Position numbers and translations under genes: made by a program
Notes under the pieces: model-generated
What the model saw: only the letters and a program-made list of their open reading frames with translations
The model's database searches: none
What the model was told of the DNA's origin: nothing
Part shown: one piece after another, positions 17,341 to 26,150 of the stretch
Layout: each line of letters opens with the position of its first letter
Numbering within the stretch: the stretch's first letter is position 1
Assembly: GCA_016744615.1 (NCBI GenBank)
Contig: JADGEA010000018.1
Location: 1-34,665, forward strand
Source of the DNA: Flavobacteriaceae bacterium
Lineage (GTDB): Bacteria > Bacteroidota > Bacteroidia > Flavobacteriales > Flavobacteriaceae
DNA length: 34,665 nucleotides
Direction of reading: 5' to 3'

Positions 17341-18726
17341 TTATTTAAACTCTAGATTATATCCAAAAATGGGCAGCTCTAATCCAATGACAAACTGCCA
17401 CCGATTTATTAAAATTGAGGAAGGTTCATCATTAATTGGAAAGTCAATAGCAGATTCTGAAAAATCAAATGGCTGATCAAATTTGTCGGTTCCTGTGGTA
17501 AAAGTAGATCCAATAATCAATTTTACCTTTTTCATGTTTAAATTTACACCTAAACCAAAATGATAAAAATTAGATTCAAAATTCACATCTTCATTATCAT
17601 CATCTCCAATCAAATCAAAAATATTTGCATTAGATTTTAAAGGAGAAAAATCAGTCGATATACTGCCATACAGGTTCCATTTTTCATTTAAATAATACTC
17701 TCCTCCTATTCCAAAATTAATTACAGATCTACGTTCTTCTTTAAAGGAAAATCTCTTATAAATTGAATCAACTACAGGAATTATTAATCGATCGTATTCA
17801 GACAATTTACCATGCCAATCTATCTTCGTATGAATTATATATTTACCTATAGGTATACCTGCACCAATAGATATGCCAAGTGGTTCTTTTCGCTGTGATT
17901 TTATATCTTTAAAGTCAATAAATCTAAACTGATCATTTTCAGTACCTGATAAATACTTTTGAAATCTAAACTTTCCCTTATTGTAAACTTCCAAATATGG
18001 AAGATCTATATTCAAACCTAATTCAATTTTTTTCAATTTCCATGCCAAACCCACTTTCCAAAACATACCATAAGAAGTTTGTTGCATTCTAATTTCATTG
18101 TTAAATAAAATTACATTTTGTAATTGATCTAAACTTGTATAATCTAGGTTAAACTTGTTTTTAAAATTATAAACAGAAGCAAAGGCAGAAACTCCAACAC
18201 TCAAATTATCCTTTATTTTTGTTCCCCAAGTTACTCCAAACCACTCATCAGTCTCTTTATTATTTGAATTCAATTCAGCATTAAATCCTTCAATTTCTTT
18301 AAAACTATCTTCTAATTCTTCCGGTTTTAAATTTTTTAAAAAATTTAAACTTTTATTAGAACGAAGCTTCGTTATCAACGAATAAGCAAAATCATGATTT
18401 TCCCATTTATCAATGGTAAAAGTACCAGCTACTAAACTTGGAACTCCATTAAAGTTAGAATTATCTAATTCTTCATTTCTACCAAATACATTCTTTAATT
18501 TTAGGGTACTAAACTCATAAGCTTTGGCATTGATAGTGAAAATTGGGCTTTCAACCAAAGCTATTCGTGCAGGATTATAATAAGTAAGACCTAAATCTTC
18601 TACACTTCCGGTTACATTACCACTTAGCAAAACAGAACGATTTCCAAAATTTTCTCGATTATAATATCCTTGCCCAATGACAACAAGTGGGAACAAAGTA
18701 AATAAGACTTTTAAAAAAAAATTCAT
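17341..18726 (-). CDS. FadL/OmpP1-like outer-membrane transport protein
   Basis: The 461-residue protein has a signal peptide (about 1-18, ending VIGQ) and then RSVLLSGNVTGSVEDLGLTYYNPARIAL. The short plug-like start with an NPA motif is typical of FadL/TodX-type channels for hydrophobic compounds. The rest is a run of amphipathic strands (VGLAWKLKKIELGLNIDLP, GISIGAGIPIGKYIIHTKIDWHG) ending LPIFGYNLEFK. Its upstream region carries a 22-bp site almost identical to the one before the DUF1254 operon, at the same spacing to a perfect TAATTTTG box, so the two are probably co-regulated. The ligand is unknown. Confidence 0.75.
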   Translation of the reverse strand: MNFFLKVLFTLFPLVVIGQGYYNRENFGNRSVLLSGNVTGSVEDLGLTYYNPARIALVESPIFTINAKAYEFSTLKLKNVFGRNEELDNSNFNGVPSLVAGTFTIDKWENHDFAYSLITKLRSNKSLNFLKNLKPEELEDSFKEIEGFNAELNSNNKETDEWFGVTWGTKIKDNLSVGVSAFASVYNFKNKFNLDYTSLDQLQNVILFNNEIRMQQTSYGMFWKVGLAWKLKKIELGLNIDLPYLEVYNKGKFRFQKYLSGTENDQFRFIDFKDIKSQRKEPLGISIGAGIPIGKYIIHTKIDWHGKLSEYDRLIIPVVDSIYKRFSFKEERRSVINFGIGGEYYLNEKWNLYGSISTDFSPLKSNANIFDLIGDDDNEDVNFESNFYHFGLGVNLNMKKVKLIIGSTFTTGTDKFDQPFDFSESAIDFPINDEPSSILINRWQFVIGLELPIFGYNLEFK

Positions 18727-18915
18727 GGAATAAAGTTAAACTTTTTATTCATTATAAACTTACCTTTTTAACAGTTGACATATACAAAGAAGTAGTCCAA
18801 ATTTTCAAGAGTTAACAAGTTTACCTAGAAAATTGTGTTGGTAAACAATAAATAGTAAAAATAGTTACTAAAAAACAAACTGTATTTTACACTTAATTTA
18901 TATTGTTTAATACAA

Positions 18916-18923
18916 CAAAATTA
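18916..18923 (-). promoter_or_regulatory. Predicted promoter (-7 box) of the FadL-like gene
   Basis: TAATTTTG on the minus strand matches TAnnTTTG. It lies 15 bases below the putative operator and about 190 bp before the ATG, which implies a long 5' leader. Confidence 0.55.
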
Positions 18924-18938
18924 CAATAACAAGACTTC

Positions 18939-18960
18939 ATAAATTAGACATTAGTGTACA
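18939..18960 (-). promoter_or_regulatory. Putative TetR operator upstream of the FadL-like gene
   Basis: This 22-bp site differs at one base from 22701-22722. On the plus strand its core is TAGACA-TTAG-TGTACA, an imperfect dyad. It covers the position where a -33 element would lie relative to the TAATTTTG box. Confidence 0.6.
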
Positions 18961-18986
18961 GTACTAAAGACAAATTATATTAGTAT

Positions 18987-19805
18987 TTAAAACTTTACAT
19001 CTTTTTTTCCTTTAAACATATTAGTAGGCAATAATATCTGTGCCTGTACCCTCCACTGCCATTCAGGGCCAAAATCAGGTCTTATTATATTATAATATAA
19101 CTGAGTTTGTAAGTTTAACGGTAGTTTCCCGCCAAGCATCAAAAGTTTTCCTCCACCCGCTCCCACAGGAACAATCCATCGATCTTCTGAGTCAGCAGTC
19201 CAATCGGCTGTGATAATTGGTGCACTGTTTATGTACCAACCATCACCTAATTGACTAACAACAAATAAGTTAAGCAACATATGATTTACATCGCCTCGGT
19301 TTGAATCGCCAGCAAATGACCAAGCGTTATTAATCAATACCCCAAATGTCCAATCGCCAGGTTGCGCCATTACTACAAGTGATGGCCCGGCACTCCATTT
19401 TTGACTGCCTCGAATACTACCGCCTGTAGGCAGCTCAATTACAGGCCCAAAACCTAACATCAATCCTTTACTTTCTGGTACATAAAAACCCGTTAAAATG
19501 ATATCTCCCAATCCAGTTGATTCCATACCACTTTCTTTTGTAAAATCAGGAATAGATACAATTGGCATAATGGTTCGTGTAATAAACTTGCCTTTAAACA
19601 AAGGAATAACAGGCTGAATATTTAGTACATTAACATTACGATTATGAGGCCCATAATTCATATTTAAATTATTCTGAAAAGGCAAACTAATCAAATCAGC
19701 TAATGGATTTGCAGCAGCTTTTGATAGTTCATCTTGGCTTTCTTGAGCACGAATAATACCCGATGTGAGTACTATTACAAATACAATAATTAGTTTTATT
19801 TTCAT
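18987..19805 (-). CDS. Outer-membrane protein of the MetA_deg (phenol-degradation) type
   Basis: The 272-residue protein has a signal peptide (about 1-20, ending IRAQ) and then AAANPLADLISLPFQNNLN. A barrel follows with TGLGDIILTGFYVPES and ELPTGGSIRGSQKWSAGPSLVV, features of the PF13557 family that is often annotated as MetA-pathway-of-phenol-degradation or neuromedin U-like. These barrels are thought to let aromatic or hydrophobic compounds cross the outer membrane. It starts 9 bp after the second DUF1254 gene and is the last gene of that operon. Confidence 0.82.
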   Translation of the reverse strand: MKIKLIIVFVIVLTSGIIRAQESQDELSKAAANPLADLISLPFQNNLNMNYGPHNRNVNVLNIQPVIPLFKGKFITRTIMPIVSIPDFTKESGMESTGLGDIILTGFYVPESKGLMLGFGPVIELPTGGSIRGSQKWSAGPSLVVMAQPGDWTFGVLINNAWSFAGDSNRGDVNHMLLNLFVVSQLGDGWYINSAPIITADWTADSEDRWIVPVGAGGGKLLMLGGKLPLNLQTQLYYNIIRPDFGPEWQWRVQAQILLPTNMFKGKKDVKF

Positions 19806-19814
19806 GATTAATTA

Positions 19815-21098
19815 TTATTTTTTGATAAATTTAGGAGGAAAATAAGTTCCTATTTTCTTGGTGTCTGCTTGATAAGCTCTAATTAGAACAACCATTTTCC
19901 CTCCTGGTGTATATAACCAATTGCCTTCTTCTTGCTTAGAAGAAATTTTCAAAATTAAAGAACCATCTTCTTCAAACTTCATTTGATCCATGGTTAATAC
20001 ATACGAATCATATTCATTCTTATGAACAAGTACGTTCTCGTCATGAACGGTAACCGACCAAAATCCAATATCTGATAAAGGAGGAAGTTCTTCTTTGGTA
20101 AATCTAATTTCACCTTCACCATCGGTGTAAAGCATAAAATAATTGGCTTCTTCCTTCGAATTTCCCCATAATCCAAAATGAGCACCTACCGCTCTGAAAA
20201 GATAGTTTTCATTTAAAAATTCTCGTGTTCCAAAAGTTTCAGTTGCCCCTATGTATCCATTACCAATATTTAGGTTTTGGGTTTCGGTTTGAATAGCTAG
20301 ATAAGCAGAATCAATACCAGTCTGCACTTCCTTCAGTTCTTCTTCACTGAGTTTAACTTCATTCATAATTCCGATTGACTTAAATTTCTCAAATAAGGTT
20401 GTTTCGGATTCTGGAACTTCCGTTAATAATTCGTTGACATATTCTACGAACTTTGGTGAAAATGCCTTTTCCTTATCATATGCTGGATATGCTCGGGTTT
20501 CAGTTGGTGCAGATATAACTTTAATTGCATCCTGAATGGCAAGAACCTGGTTAACTTCAGAGCGGTCTTTAATGTCTATACGCACGACTACAAAAGCAAA
20601 ATCACCTTCTAAAAGCACAGGGGTAGAACCATTATCGGGTAACTGTTGGCCTTTACTATAAAAAGTAAAGGTTCCAGCTTCTCCTTTATTACCTCTGCTT
20701 CCCATATAATAAAAATTATGGGTAAACACATCTACACATTGGTAAACAGTGTAACGATCTTTAACTTCTGGAATCTCTAAAGTAACAGGACCTGCTGATA
20801 TATCAACAAAAACTCCTCCAGTCATAGAGGTAAGGTTTGGAGCAACAATAGGCATTCCTACATTATCCATTGGGAATTTTGAATTCATAGCAACAACATT
20901 TGGAGTCATGTTATTAAAGGCAAACATGTCATTAATTGTTTTTACCTGCTCCATCATTGGGTATGCATATATAAATGCATCATAAGCAATGTTTTTTAGA
21001 TTGGGAGATTCTGTCTTTATATTTTTTGCTGGGCCATTACAGGACACAACAAAAAGCAGCAGGGCTATTGTAGATAATAAGTTTGTTTTATTTTTCAT
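19815..21098 (-). CDS. DUF1254/DUF1214 lipoprotein
   Basis: The 427-residue protein starts with a lipoprotein signal peptide (lipobox VVSC, Cys20). The N-terminal DUF1254 domain (about 40-190) contains AYDAFIYAYPMMEQ and VDVFTHNFYYMGSRGNKG. The C-terminal DUF1214 domain (about 310-425) contains LPPLSDIGFWSVTVHDEN and WLYTPGGKMVVLIRAYQ. The pair of domains is widespread and of unknown biochemical role. It is the middle gene of a three-gene operon, 50 bp after its paralogue. The two share domain order but differ in anchoring. Confidence 0.9.
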   Translation of the reverse strand: MKNKTNLLSTIALLLFVVSCNGPAKNIKTESPNLKNIAYDAFIYAYPMMEQVKTINDMFAFNNMTPNVVAMNSKFPMDNVGMPIVAPNLTSMTGGVFVDISAGPVTLEIPEVKDRYTVYQCVDVFTHNFYYMGSRGNKGEAGTFTFYSKGQQLPDNGSTPVLLEGDFAFVVVRIDIKDRSEVNQVLAIQDAIKVISAPTETRAYPAYDKEKAFSPKFVEYVNELLTEVPESETTLFEKFKSIGIMNEVKLSEEELKEVQTGIDSAYLAIQTETQNLNIGNGYIGATETFGTREFLNENYLFRAVGAHFGLWGNSKEEANYFMLYTDGEGEIRFTKEELPPLSDIGFWSVTVHDENVLVHKNEYDSYVLTMDQMKFEEDGSLILKISSKQEEGNWLYTPGGKMVVLIRAYQADTKKIGTYFPPKFIKK

Positions 21099-21148
21099 GA
21101 GTTTTGAAATTATTTGTTGAATAATCTATTTTAATGGAAATATTTTTT

Positions 21149-22588
21149 CTAATTATTTCTGATCAAACCAGGGCTTACCCATTCACCAGATAGCGCTTCT
21201 GGTTTTGGTCCATACAATCTCATCATACAATAAAAAGGACCATCAGGTGCCGGTAGCCAATTGCTTTCAAGCTCTTTTCCTGGTGATTTTTTTTGTATAT
21301 ATAGTGTTAAAGATCCATCATCGTTATACACATACCCATCCATATTATTAGAGTTTAATAAATAACGATTTAAGTTATTATGAATAAAAAGCTGTGTCTT
21401 GGCATCGTAGATGCTAAATGACCAAAATGCATTTACAGGCGGTAATTCCCCTTTCTTAAAAATAAGGATATAATTGTTTTCAGCAGAGTTATATGGTACA
21501 CCTGGGCTTTCCATAATATAGCTTGGATAAGTGGCTTCTTTTGCCGAATTACCATACAATCCCATATGAGCAGCTACAGCACGTTGAATATAAAAGTTAT
21601 CTGAATTATAATTATTCTTAGCACTTTCAGTAAGATACTCTCTAGTTCCAAAAACTTTTGTACTCGATAAAGGGTCTGTTTCTACATCGTTAATAAACTT
21701 TTCAAGTTGAGCAAAACCTTCTTTTACTCCTTCATTAATGGCTTCTTGTGTCTCTTCATCAAAACTATTAATATCAAAACCTTTTTCAGTTCCAATGCCT
21801 AATTTGGTAAATCTCTTTCTTAATTCTATTTCAGATGCAACAGGTTTTGTCAGTTTTAACATGGCATCTAAATATTTAAATCCATCAGATGCAAATTGGT
21901 CACCTTCATTCCATGCAGGAAAATTATCTATTCTATCTGATTTGGGTTTATCAGTTCCCTGTAAATCACTTAATGACTGAATTTTATACGAATCTTGAAT
22001 TTTCTTTACATTTTTAAGGTCTTTGTCGTTCATAAGTTGCGTACGAACTATTACAAAGAACAAATCAGTTTCACAGTAGATTACTTCATCAACACTTTCA
22101 GGTTTTTCTCCTGTCCAACCTTGTTTTGCCATTAAGTATTTACCTGCTTTATTACCTGTTGATAGTGTCCCTAGATAAGCGAAGTTGTGAGTATATAAAT
22201 CAATGAGCTGGAAATGATAAAAACGATCTTCCTCAATTTCTGGTACTGAGATTACCTGTGGCTCATCCCTTAAATCAACCCATATAAATGAGTAAGGTGT
22301 ATCTGAGTTAGGTGTAACCACAGCTTTGTCATCTGGAGTATATAGACGAGCAACATTGCTTATTTCATTGAACTCACCTTTGTATTCTGGCGAGTTTTTA
22401 TCCAACACATACGCATTCATAGTTTTGTAATTCAAAATCAAAGGCAAACCATATACATAAGCTTCTTTAGCTATTTGTTTTGCTTGTTCAGGGGTCAGGG
22501 CTTCTTGCTTTTGATTGAAAGAAAAAAATAGTAATCCAATTAGTAATATCCAAATTGGTGTTTTTAACATTGCTTTTTGTTTAGTCAT
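21149..22588 (-). CDS. DUF1254/DUF1214 protein, exported
   Basis: The 479-residue protein has a hydrophobic N-terminal segment (about 9-24) without a lipobox cysteine, so it is probably periplasmic or anchored by that segment. DUF1254 (about 35-200) includes KEAYVYGLPLILNYKTMNAY, VVTPNSDTPYSFIWVDLR and IDLYTHNFAYLG. DUF1214 (about 365-475) includes LPPVNAFWSFSIYDA and NWLPAPDGPFYCMMRLYGP. It is the first gene of the operon, with a promoter and a putative operator just after the tetR gene. A second ATG six codons in (22570) is an equally possible start. Function is unknown. Confidence 0.9.
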   Translation of the reverse strand: MTKQKAMLKTPIWILLIGLLFFSFNQKQEALTPEQAKQIAKEAYVYGLPLILNYKTMNAYVLDKNSPEYKGEFNEISNVARLYTPDDKAVVTPNSDTPYSFIWVDLRDEPQVISVPEIEEDRFYHFQLIDLYTHNFAYLGTLSTGNKAGKYLMAKQGWTGEKPESVDEVIYCETDLFFVIVRTQLMNDKDLKNVKKIQDSYKIQSLSDLQGTDKPKSDRIDNFPAWNEGDQFASDGFKYLDAMLKLTKPVASEIELRKRFTKLGIGTEKGFDINSFDEETQEAINEGVKEGFAQLEKFINDVETDPLSSTKVFGTREYLTESAKNNYNSDNFYIQRAVAAHMGLYGNSAKEATYPSYIMESPGVPYNSAENNYILIFKKGELPPVNAFWSFSIYDAKTQLFIHNNLNRYLLNSNNMDGYVYNDDGSLTLYIQKKSPGKELESNWLPAPDGPFYCMMRLYGPKPEALSGEWVSPGLIRNN

Positions 22589-22677
22589 AATAATAATTGT
22601 TTTTATTATAGCACTATGTTGTTTGTATATTCTTCCAGTTTATTCTTTAATAACAACAGTAACTTATTGTCAAAAAA

Positions 22678-22685
22678 CAAATTTA
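22678..22685 (-). promoter_or_regulatory. Predicted promoter (-7 box) of the DUF1254 operon
   Basis: TAAATTTG on the minus strand is a perfect TAnnTTTG box, 89 bp before the ATG at 22588. No TTG is present at -33, and the putative operator occupies that place. Confidence 0.6.
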
Positions 22686-22700
22686 CAATGATTTAACAGG

Positions 22701-22722
22701 ATAAATTAGACACTAGTGTACA
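22701..22722 (-). promoter_or_regulatory. Putative TetR operator upstream of the DUF1254 operon
   Basis: The core is TAGACA-CTAG-TGTACA, containing the perfect 10-bp palindrome ACACTAGTGT. It matches 18939-18960 at 21 of 22 positions, and its distance to the -7 box (15 bases) is the same. It lies 31 bp below the tetR stop codon. Confidence 0.62.
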
Positions 22723-22753
22723 AGTGGGTCAAGGTATAGAAGATAAGTAATTT

Positions 22754-23329
22754 CTACTGGTTAATATAGAGGTTATTAGAAGATGTAAATTTCAATACAG
22801 ATTTTATAATACCTTCTGCCAGTAGTTGCATTGTCTTTGCAGAAAGGTCGTTCACATCTAGTCTAGAAAACCAAGATTCTCCAACAGTTGTCCATAGATT
22901 AGTGAGGTCTTCCTCTGTTTGGTTCAAATTAAATTGTTCAGAAAACAATTTCAAAGCAAAATGATTTGCATGGTAGCCGTATGCTTTCACAAATAAGTAA
23001 TTGAAGCTTAAAATATGACGATTAAGAAATAATTGTTTGCTAAATTTTAAAGGGATCGGGTACTGCTCTAATAGAATATATACGTCAGGGAAAAGTTTTT
23101 TACATTCCTTTGATGCGGTAACACTAAATTCTAGACATATTTTCCAGTGCCTGTTGAGCAACTCATCTATAAAAATCTCAAGATCTCCAAAATAGTGATA
23201 AAATGTAGTTCTTGCCAGTCCTATATCTTTACTAATTTTGTTAATGTTTAAATTATCCGGACCGTATAAGGCAAAATGTTCGTATCCTTTTTCAATCCAT
23301 TTTTGTTTTGATCCGTTTGTTTTCGACAT
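22754..23329 (-). CDS. TetR/AcrR-family transcriptional regulator
   Basis: The 191-residue protein has an N-terminal helix-turn-helix (about 29-48: INKISKDIGLARTTFYHYFG) of TetR type and an all-helical ligand-binding and dimerisation domain (about 55-190) that I cannot assign to a subgroup. TetR proteins usually repress neighbouring genes and leave DNA when they bind a small molecule. It stands directly upstream of the DUF1254 operon in the same orientation. The two near-identical imperfect dyads before that operon and before the FadL-like gene are its most likely targets. No such site is seen before its own gene. Confidence 0.92.
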   Translation of the reverse strand: MSKTNGSKQKWIEKGYEHFALYGPDNLNINKISKDIGLARTTFYHYFGDLEIFIDELLNRHWKICLEFSVTASKECKKLFPDVYILLEQYPIPLKFSKQLFLNRHILSFNYLFVKAYGYHANHFALKLFSEQFNLNQTEEDLTNLWTTVGESWFSRLDVNDLSAKTMQLLAEGIIKSVLKFTSSNNLYINQ

Positions 23330-23761
23330 TACTTTATTTTATTAGCTCATGGTTTTACAAAGACCGCCAGCGATGCTTTTTATTAAGATTTTAACAGTTA
23401 AAAGCTTGGATAGTTTTCCGAAGGAGAAATACCCACGGTAAAAATACACAAATCATCTAATTAAAATATAAAGCCGCTATAAAACTTATCGTTATTAGAT
23501 TTTAGTGTATTTTTTTAATTTTTTTTTAAATCTCACTATGATTTATTTCCGTTTCTAATTGGAAAAATCCAAAATTATTTTCAATCTCCCAAAGACTTAT
23601 AAATCTTGCTTCACTCCTTTTTTTTATAACTTATAATTTTTTACTTCTATTAACTAGGAATTAGATAATTAATCCCCGTTTTCCTTAAAATTAACTAATA
23701 AAACAGACTCCTAACAATCATTTTTTGTAGTTTTGGTTTTCATGCTTAAAACATCACCAAA
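23330..23761 (+). other. Intergenic region without a recognised gene
   Basis: This 432-bp stretch between the divergent tetR and HlyD genes is very AT-rich with several T- and A-tracts (for example 23509-23527). I see no convincing coding frame, RNA or operator apart from the HlyD -7 box at 23728-23735. Confidence 0.6.
23728..23735 (+). promoter_or_regulatory. Predicted promoter (-7 box) of the HlyD gene
   Basis: TAGTTTTG matches TAnnTTTG and lies 26 bp before the ATG. No clear -33 TTG is present. Confidence 0.45.
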
Positions 23762-24754
23762 ATGTCCAAAAAAAATTACATCACCATTGGAGTAATTGCA
23801 TTACTGGCAATTATAGCTTATTTTTATTTTTCAGAAAATGATGAAGAAAAAATAACTATAACTACAAAGGTTAAAAAAGGTACTTTTAAAAGTGAAGTAA
23901 TTATCTCTGGAGAAGCACAATCAAATAGTTTAAAAAAAATAGATGCTCCAGAAAGCCTTAGAAAATTTAAACTAAGAAATATAAAAATTCAAGATTTAAT
24001 TGCAGAAGGAACTGTTGTTAAAAAAGGAGATTATGTAGGCAGACTAGATCCAACCGATGTAAATGAACAAATAATTGATGCAAAATTAAATTTAGAAACT
24101 GCACAATCAAAATATATGCAACAAAAGTTAGATACAACTCTCACTTTAAAAAATGAACGAAATGGTATTAAAGATTTAGTTTTTGAATTGGAAGAAACCA
24201 GTTTAGAACTCGAACAATCCATTTACGAAACACCTGCTACAATAAGAAAATTAGAAATCAATTTTGAAAAATCTAAAAGAGATCTAAAAGAAAAGAAGGA
24301 AAACTATGAAATTAAAAAAAATCAGGCTAAGGCTAAAATGGTTGAAGTAGGTGCTGACTTATCTAAAATCAAAACACAGTTAAAAGCTCTAACTGATTTA
24401 TTAAAATCATTTACTATTTATTCCACTTCAAATGGAATGATAACTTATGCTAAGAATTGGGATGGAAGTAAGAAAAAAGTTGGATCTTCCATAAGTCCAT
24501 GGTCTCCGACTATTGCAAATTTACCAGATTTAACAAAAATGGAATCTAAAACTTATGCTAATGAAGTTGATATCAGAAAAATAAAAAAAGATCTACCAGT
24601 AAAAATTGGTTTTGATGCATTTCCTGAAGTAGAAATTGATGGAGTAATTACATCCGTTGCGAATGTTGGTGAAAAAAAGAAGGGTTCTGATATTCAGGGC
24701 AAATGCATTAAAAATATTAAAACAACTTCACTTAATTTTAATTTAATGAGTTGA
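23762..24754 (+). pseudogene. HlyD/MacA-type efflux adaptor, truncated by an insertion sequence
   Basis: The first 311 residues are a periplasmic adaptor of an ABC efflux pump. There is an N-terminal membrane anchor (about 5-23), a first half of the lipoyl/barrel domain (TKVKKGTFKSEVIISGEAQS...), a long coiled-coil hairpin (about 95-220) and a return to the barrel (SNGMITYAKNWDGSKKKVG...). At 24695 the frame enters the inverted repeat of an ISAs1-type element, and the last 19 residues (from QGKCIKN) are encoded by the element. The usual final stretch of about 80-100 residues is missing. It does not resume after the element, and no transporter ATPase or permease follows, so a deletion probably removed the rest. 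It is unlikely to work. Confidence 0.85.
24695..24709 (+). repeat. Left terminal inverted repeat of the ISAs1-like element
   Basis: CAGGGCAAATGCATT, compared with CAGGATAAACGCATT as the reverse complement of the right end. It lies inside the HlyD frame. Confidence 0.7.
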
Positions 24755-24801
24755 ATTCCAAGTCATTATTATTTGTTTTTTACGTTATTATTTTGTGTGT
24801 T

Positions 24802-24818
24802 ATATTGATAATCAATAT
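24802..24818. repeat. Perfect 8-1-8 palindrome inside the IS remnant
   Basis: ATATTGAT-A-ATCAATAT is a perfect dyad. Its core ATTGATAATCAATAT occurs again at 34193-34207, close to the IS630 fragment. Function is unknown. Confidence 0.5.
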
Positions 24819-24845
24819 GATATACATTATGAGTAGTACTGATAA

Positions 24846-25658
24846 ATTAAAGACCATATAATTGCTATAGATAGGGAAACCATTAAAGAAGCTAAATCGA
24901 ACGGAAAAAAATCTCCCATTCATATGGTTAGTGCTTGGGCTAATGATAATAATCTGATTTTAGGTCAAGTGAAAGTCTTTGAAAAATCTAATGAAATTAC
25001 AGCAATTCCAAAATTATTAGAAGTTCTGTCAATAAAAGATACAATTGTAACCATTAATGCTATGGGATGTCAAACAGCTATAACAGAAAAAATAATTAAA
25101 AAACAAGCCGATTATATTTTGGCTGTAAAAGGGAATCAAGAGCAGTTGTATCAAGATATTCAACATGAATTTAGATTTTCAAAACAAGTACAATCTCATC
25201 TAAGTGAAGAACTAGATCATGGTAGAATTGAAACTCGAACTTGTAGTATCATTACAGATTTTAAATTTATCGAAGATCCTTACAGATGGAAGAAATTAAC
25301 CACGGTTATAAAAATCGAAAGTATTCATGAGTTAAAAAACTCCAATAAACTCACAGAAAAAGCTACACGATATTACATATCTAGTTTGCTCGCTAAACCA
25401 GAAGATTTTCAAAATGCCGTCTGCTCGCATTGGGCAATCGAAAACAAACTCCATTGGACTCTTGATGTTGCCTTTTCAGAAGATGCTTCTCGAAAAAGAA
25501 TTAGAAATGCTTCACAAAACTTCTCTATTCTAAATAAAATAGCTTTGAATCTTTTAAAAAATGAGAAATCGAGTAAAGTTGGGATCAAAAATTGTAGACT
25601 TAAAGCGGGATGGGACAATCATTATCTCATTAAAGTACTCAATCTAATGAAAGTTTAA
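24846..25658 (+). pseudogene. ISAs1-family transposase, N-terminally truncated and catalytically altered
   Basis: Coding similarity begins near 24846 (IAID at 24861-24872, then GKKSPIHMVSAW) and runs to the stop at 25656-25658. About the first 100 residues of the family are absent, and a stop (24843-24845) closes the frame upstream. The first catalytic region reads IAIDRE where the family has IAIDGK. The second catalytic aspartate, in the recalled motif TIDAMGCQ, is asparagine here (TINAMGCQ). The C-terminal WTLDVAFSEDASRKR and LKAGWDN motifs are kept. An ATG at 24924 opens a 244-residue frame, but it lacks the first catalytic Asp. The protein should be inactive. Confidence 0.82.
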
Positions 25659-25671
25659 TGCGTTTATCCTG
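25657..25671 (-). repeat. Right terminal inverted repeat of the ISAs1-like element
   Basis: AATGCGTTTATCCTG. It overlaps the last two bases of the transposase stop codon, as usual for the family. Confidence 0.7.
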
Positions 25672-25810
25672 GATACTAAGTGTATAACTCAATAGTTTTA
25701 TTACTTATTCATTAATATACTTTTCTCTTGTAAATACTTATTCTTAATTAAAGTTTTATACATCCCCTTTTTTAAGGATATTTTAAATAGAATTTCACCT
25801 TTTTTAGTGA

Positions 25811-25841
25811 TTGTAAAAACTTTAAAAGTAATTTACCTTTG
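25811..25841 (+). promoter_or_regulatory. Predicted promoter of the porin fragment
   Basis: TTG at 25811-25813 and TACCTTTG at 25834-25841 are both perfect and 20 bases apart. It appears to be an intact promoter left in front of a dead gene. Confidence 0.6.
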
Positions 25842-25877
25842 TCTTAAATTATTTATAATCATTCTAAATAAAGAAGA

Positions 25878-26036
25878 TTGAAAAAAATATTACTATTAGC
25901 AGTTATTATATTTAGCAATGTATATTTAAGCTTTGCACAAGAAAAGAGTTTTTTTTAAAAAGAATTAGAAAAATTTCATTTCAAAGCATATGGAGTTGTA
26001 AATTATTATTCATTTGGTTGGGATACAGTCACTTGA
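25878..26036 (+). pseudogene. N-terminal fragment of an outer-membrane porin-like protein
   Basis: The frame starts at TTG 25878 (LKKILLLAVIIFSNVYLSFAQ, a clear signal peptide). It meets a TAA at 25956-25958 and then continues in the same frame as KELEKFHFKAYGVVNYYSFGWDT to a TGA at 26034-26036. I recall similar starts (a GYGVVNYY motif soon after the signal peptide) in flavobacterial porin-like barrels several hundred residues long. Only about 50 codons remain, with one internal stop. The fragment lies between the IS remnant and the TonB cassette and marks the edge of a deletion. Confidence 0.6.
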
Positions 26037-26150
26037 AGCCCATCATACTTGTTGTTTGAACTTAATTAACCTTAACAAGAAAGTTTAAGATAATTTGTGT
26101 TTATTTAGATTTAGTCTAATTAAAAATAAGAGATTTAATTATTTATTCTT

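Larger units (their letters stand above)
24695..25671 (+). mobile_element. ISAs1-family insertion sequence remnant
   Basis: The element is bounded by imperfect inverted repeats of 15 bp (24695-24709 and 25657-25671, 12 of 15 matching, possibly extending to 19 bp). It holds the C-terminal two thirds of an ISAs1 (H-repeat-like) transposase, whose stop overlaps the right repeat as is usual in this family. At 977 bp it is shorter than typical full elements, so part of the left half has been lost. No target-site duplication of 8-10 bp can be seen. Confidence 0.8.

Noticed and set aside
24685-25681. Target-site duplication flanking the ISAs1-like element
   Set aside because: The 10 bases on the left and right differ; only GATAYT is shared at different offsets, so no duplication can be claimed.
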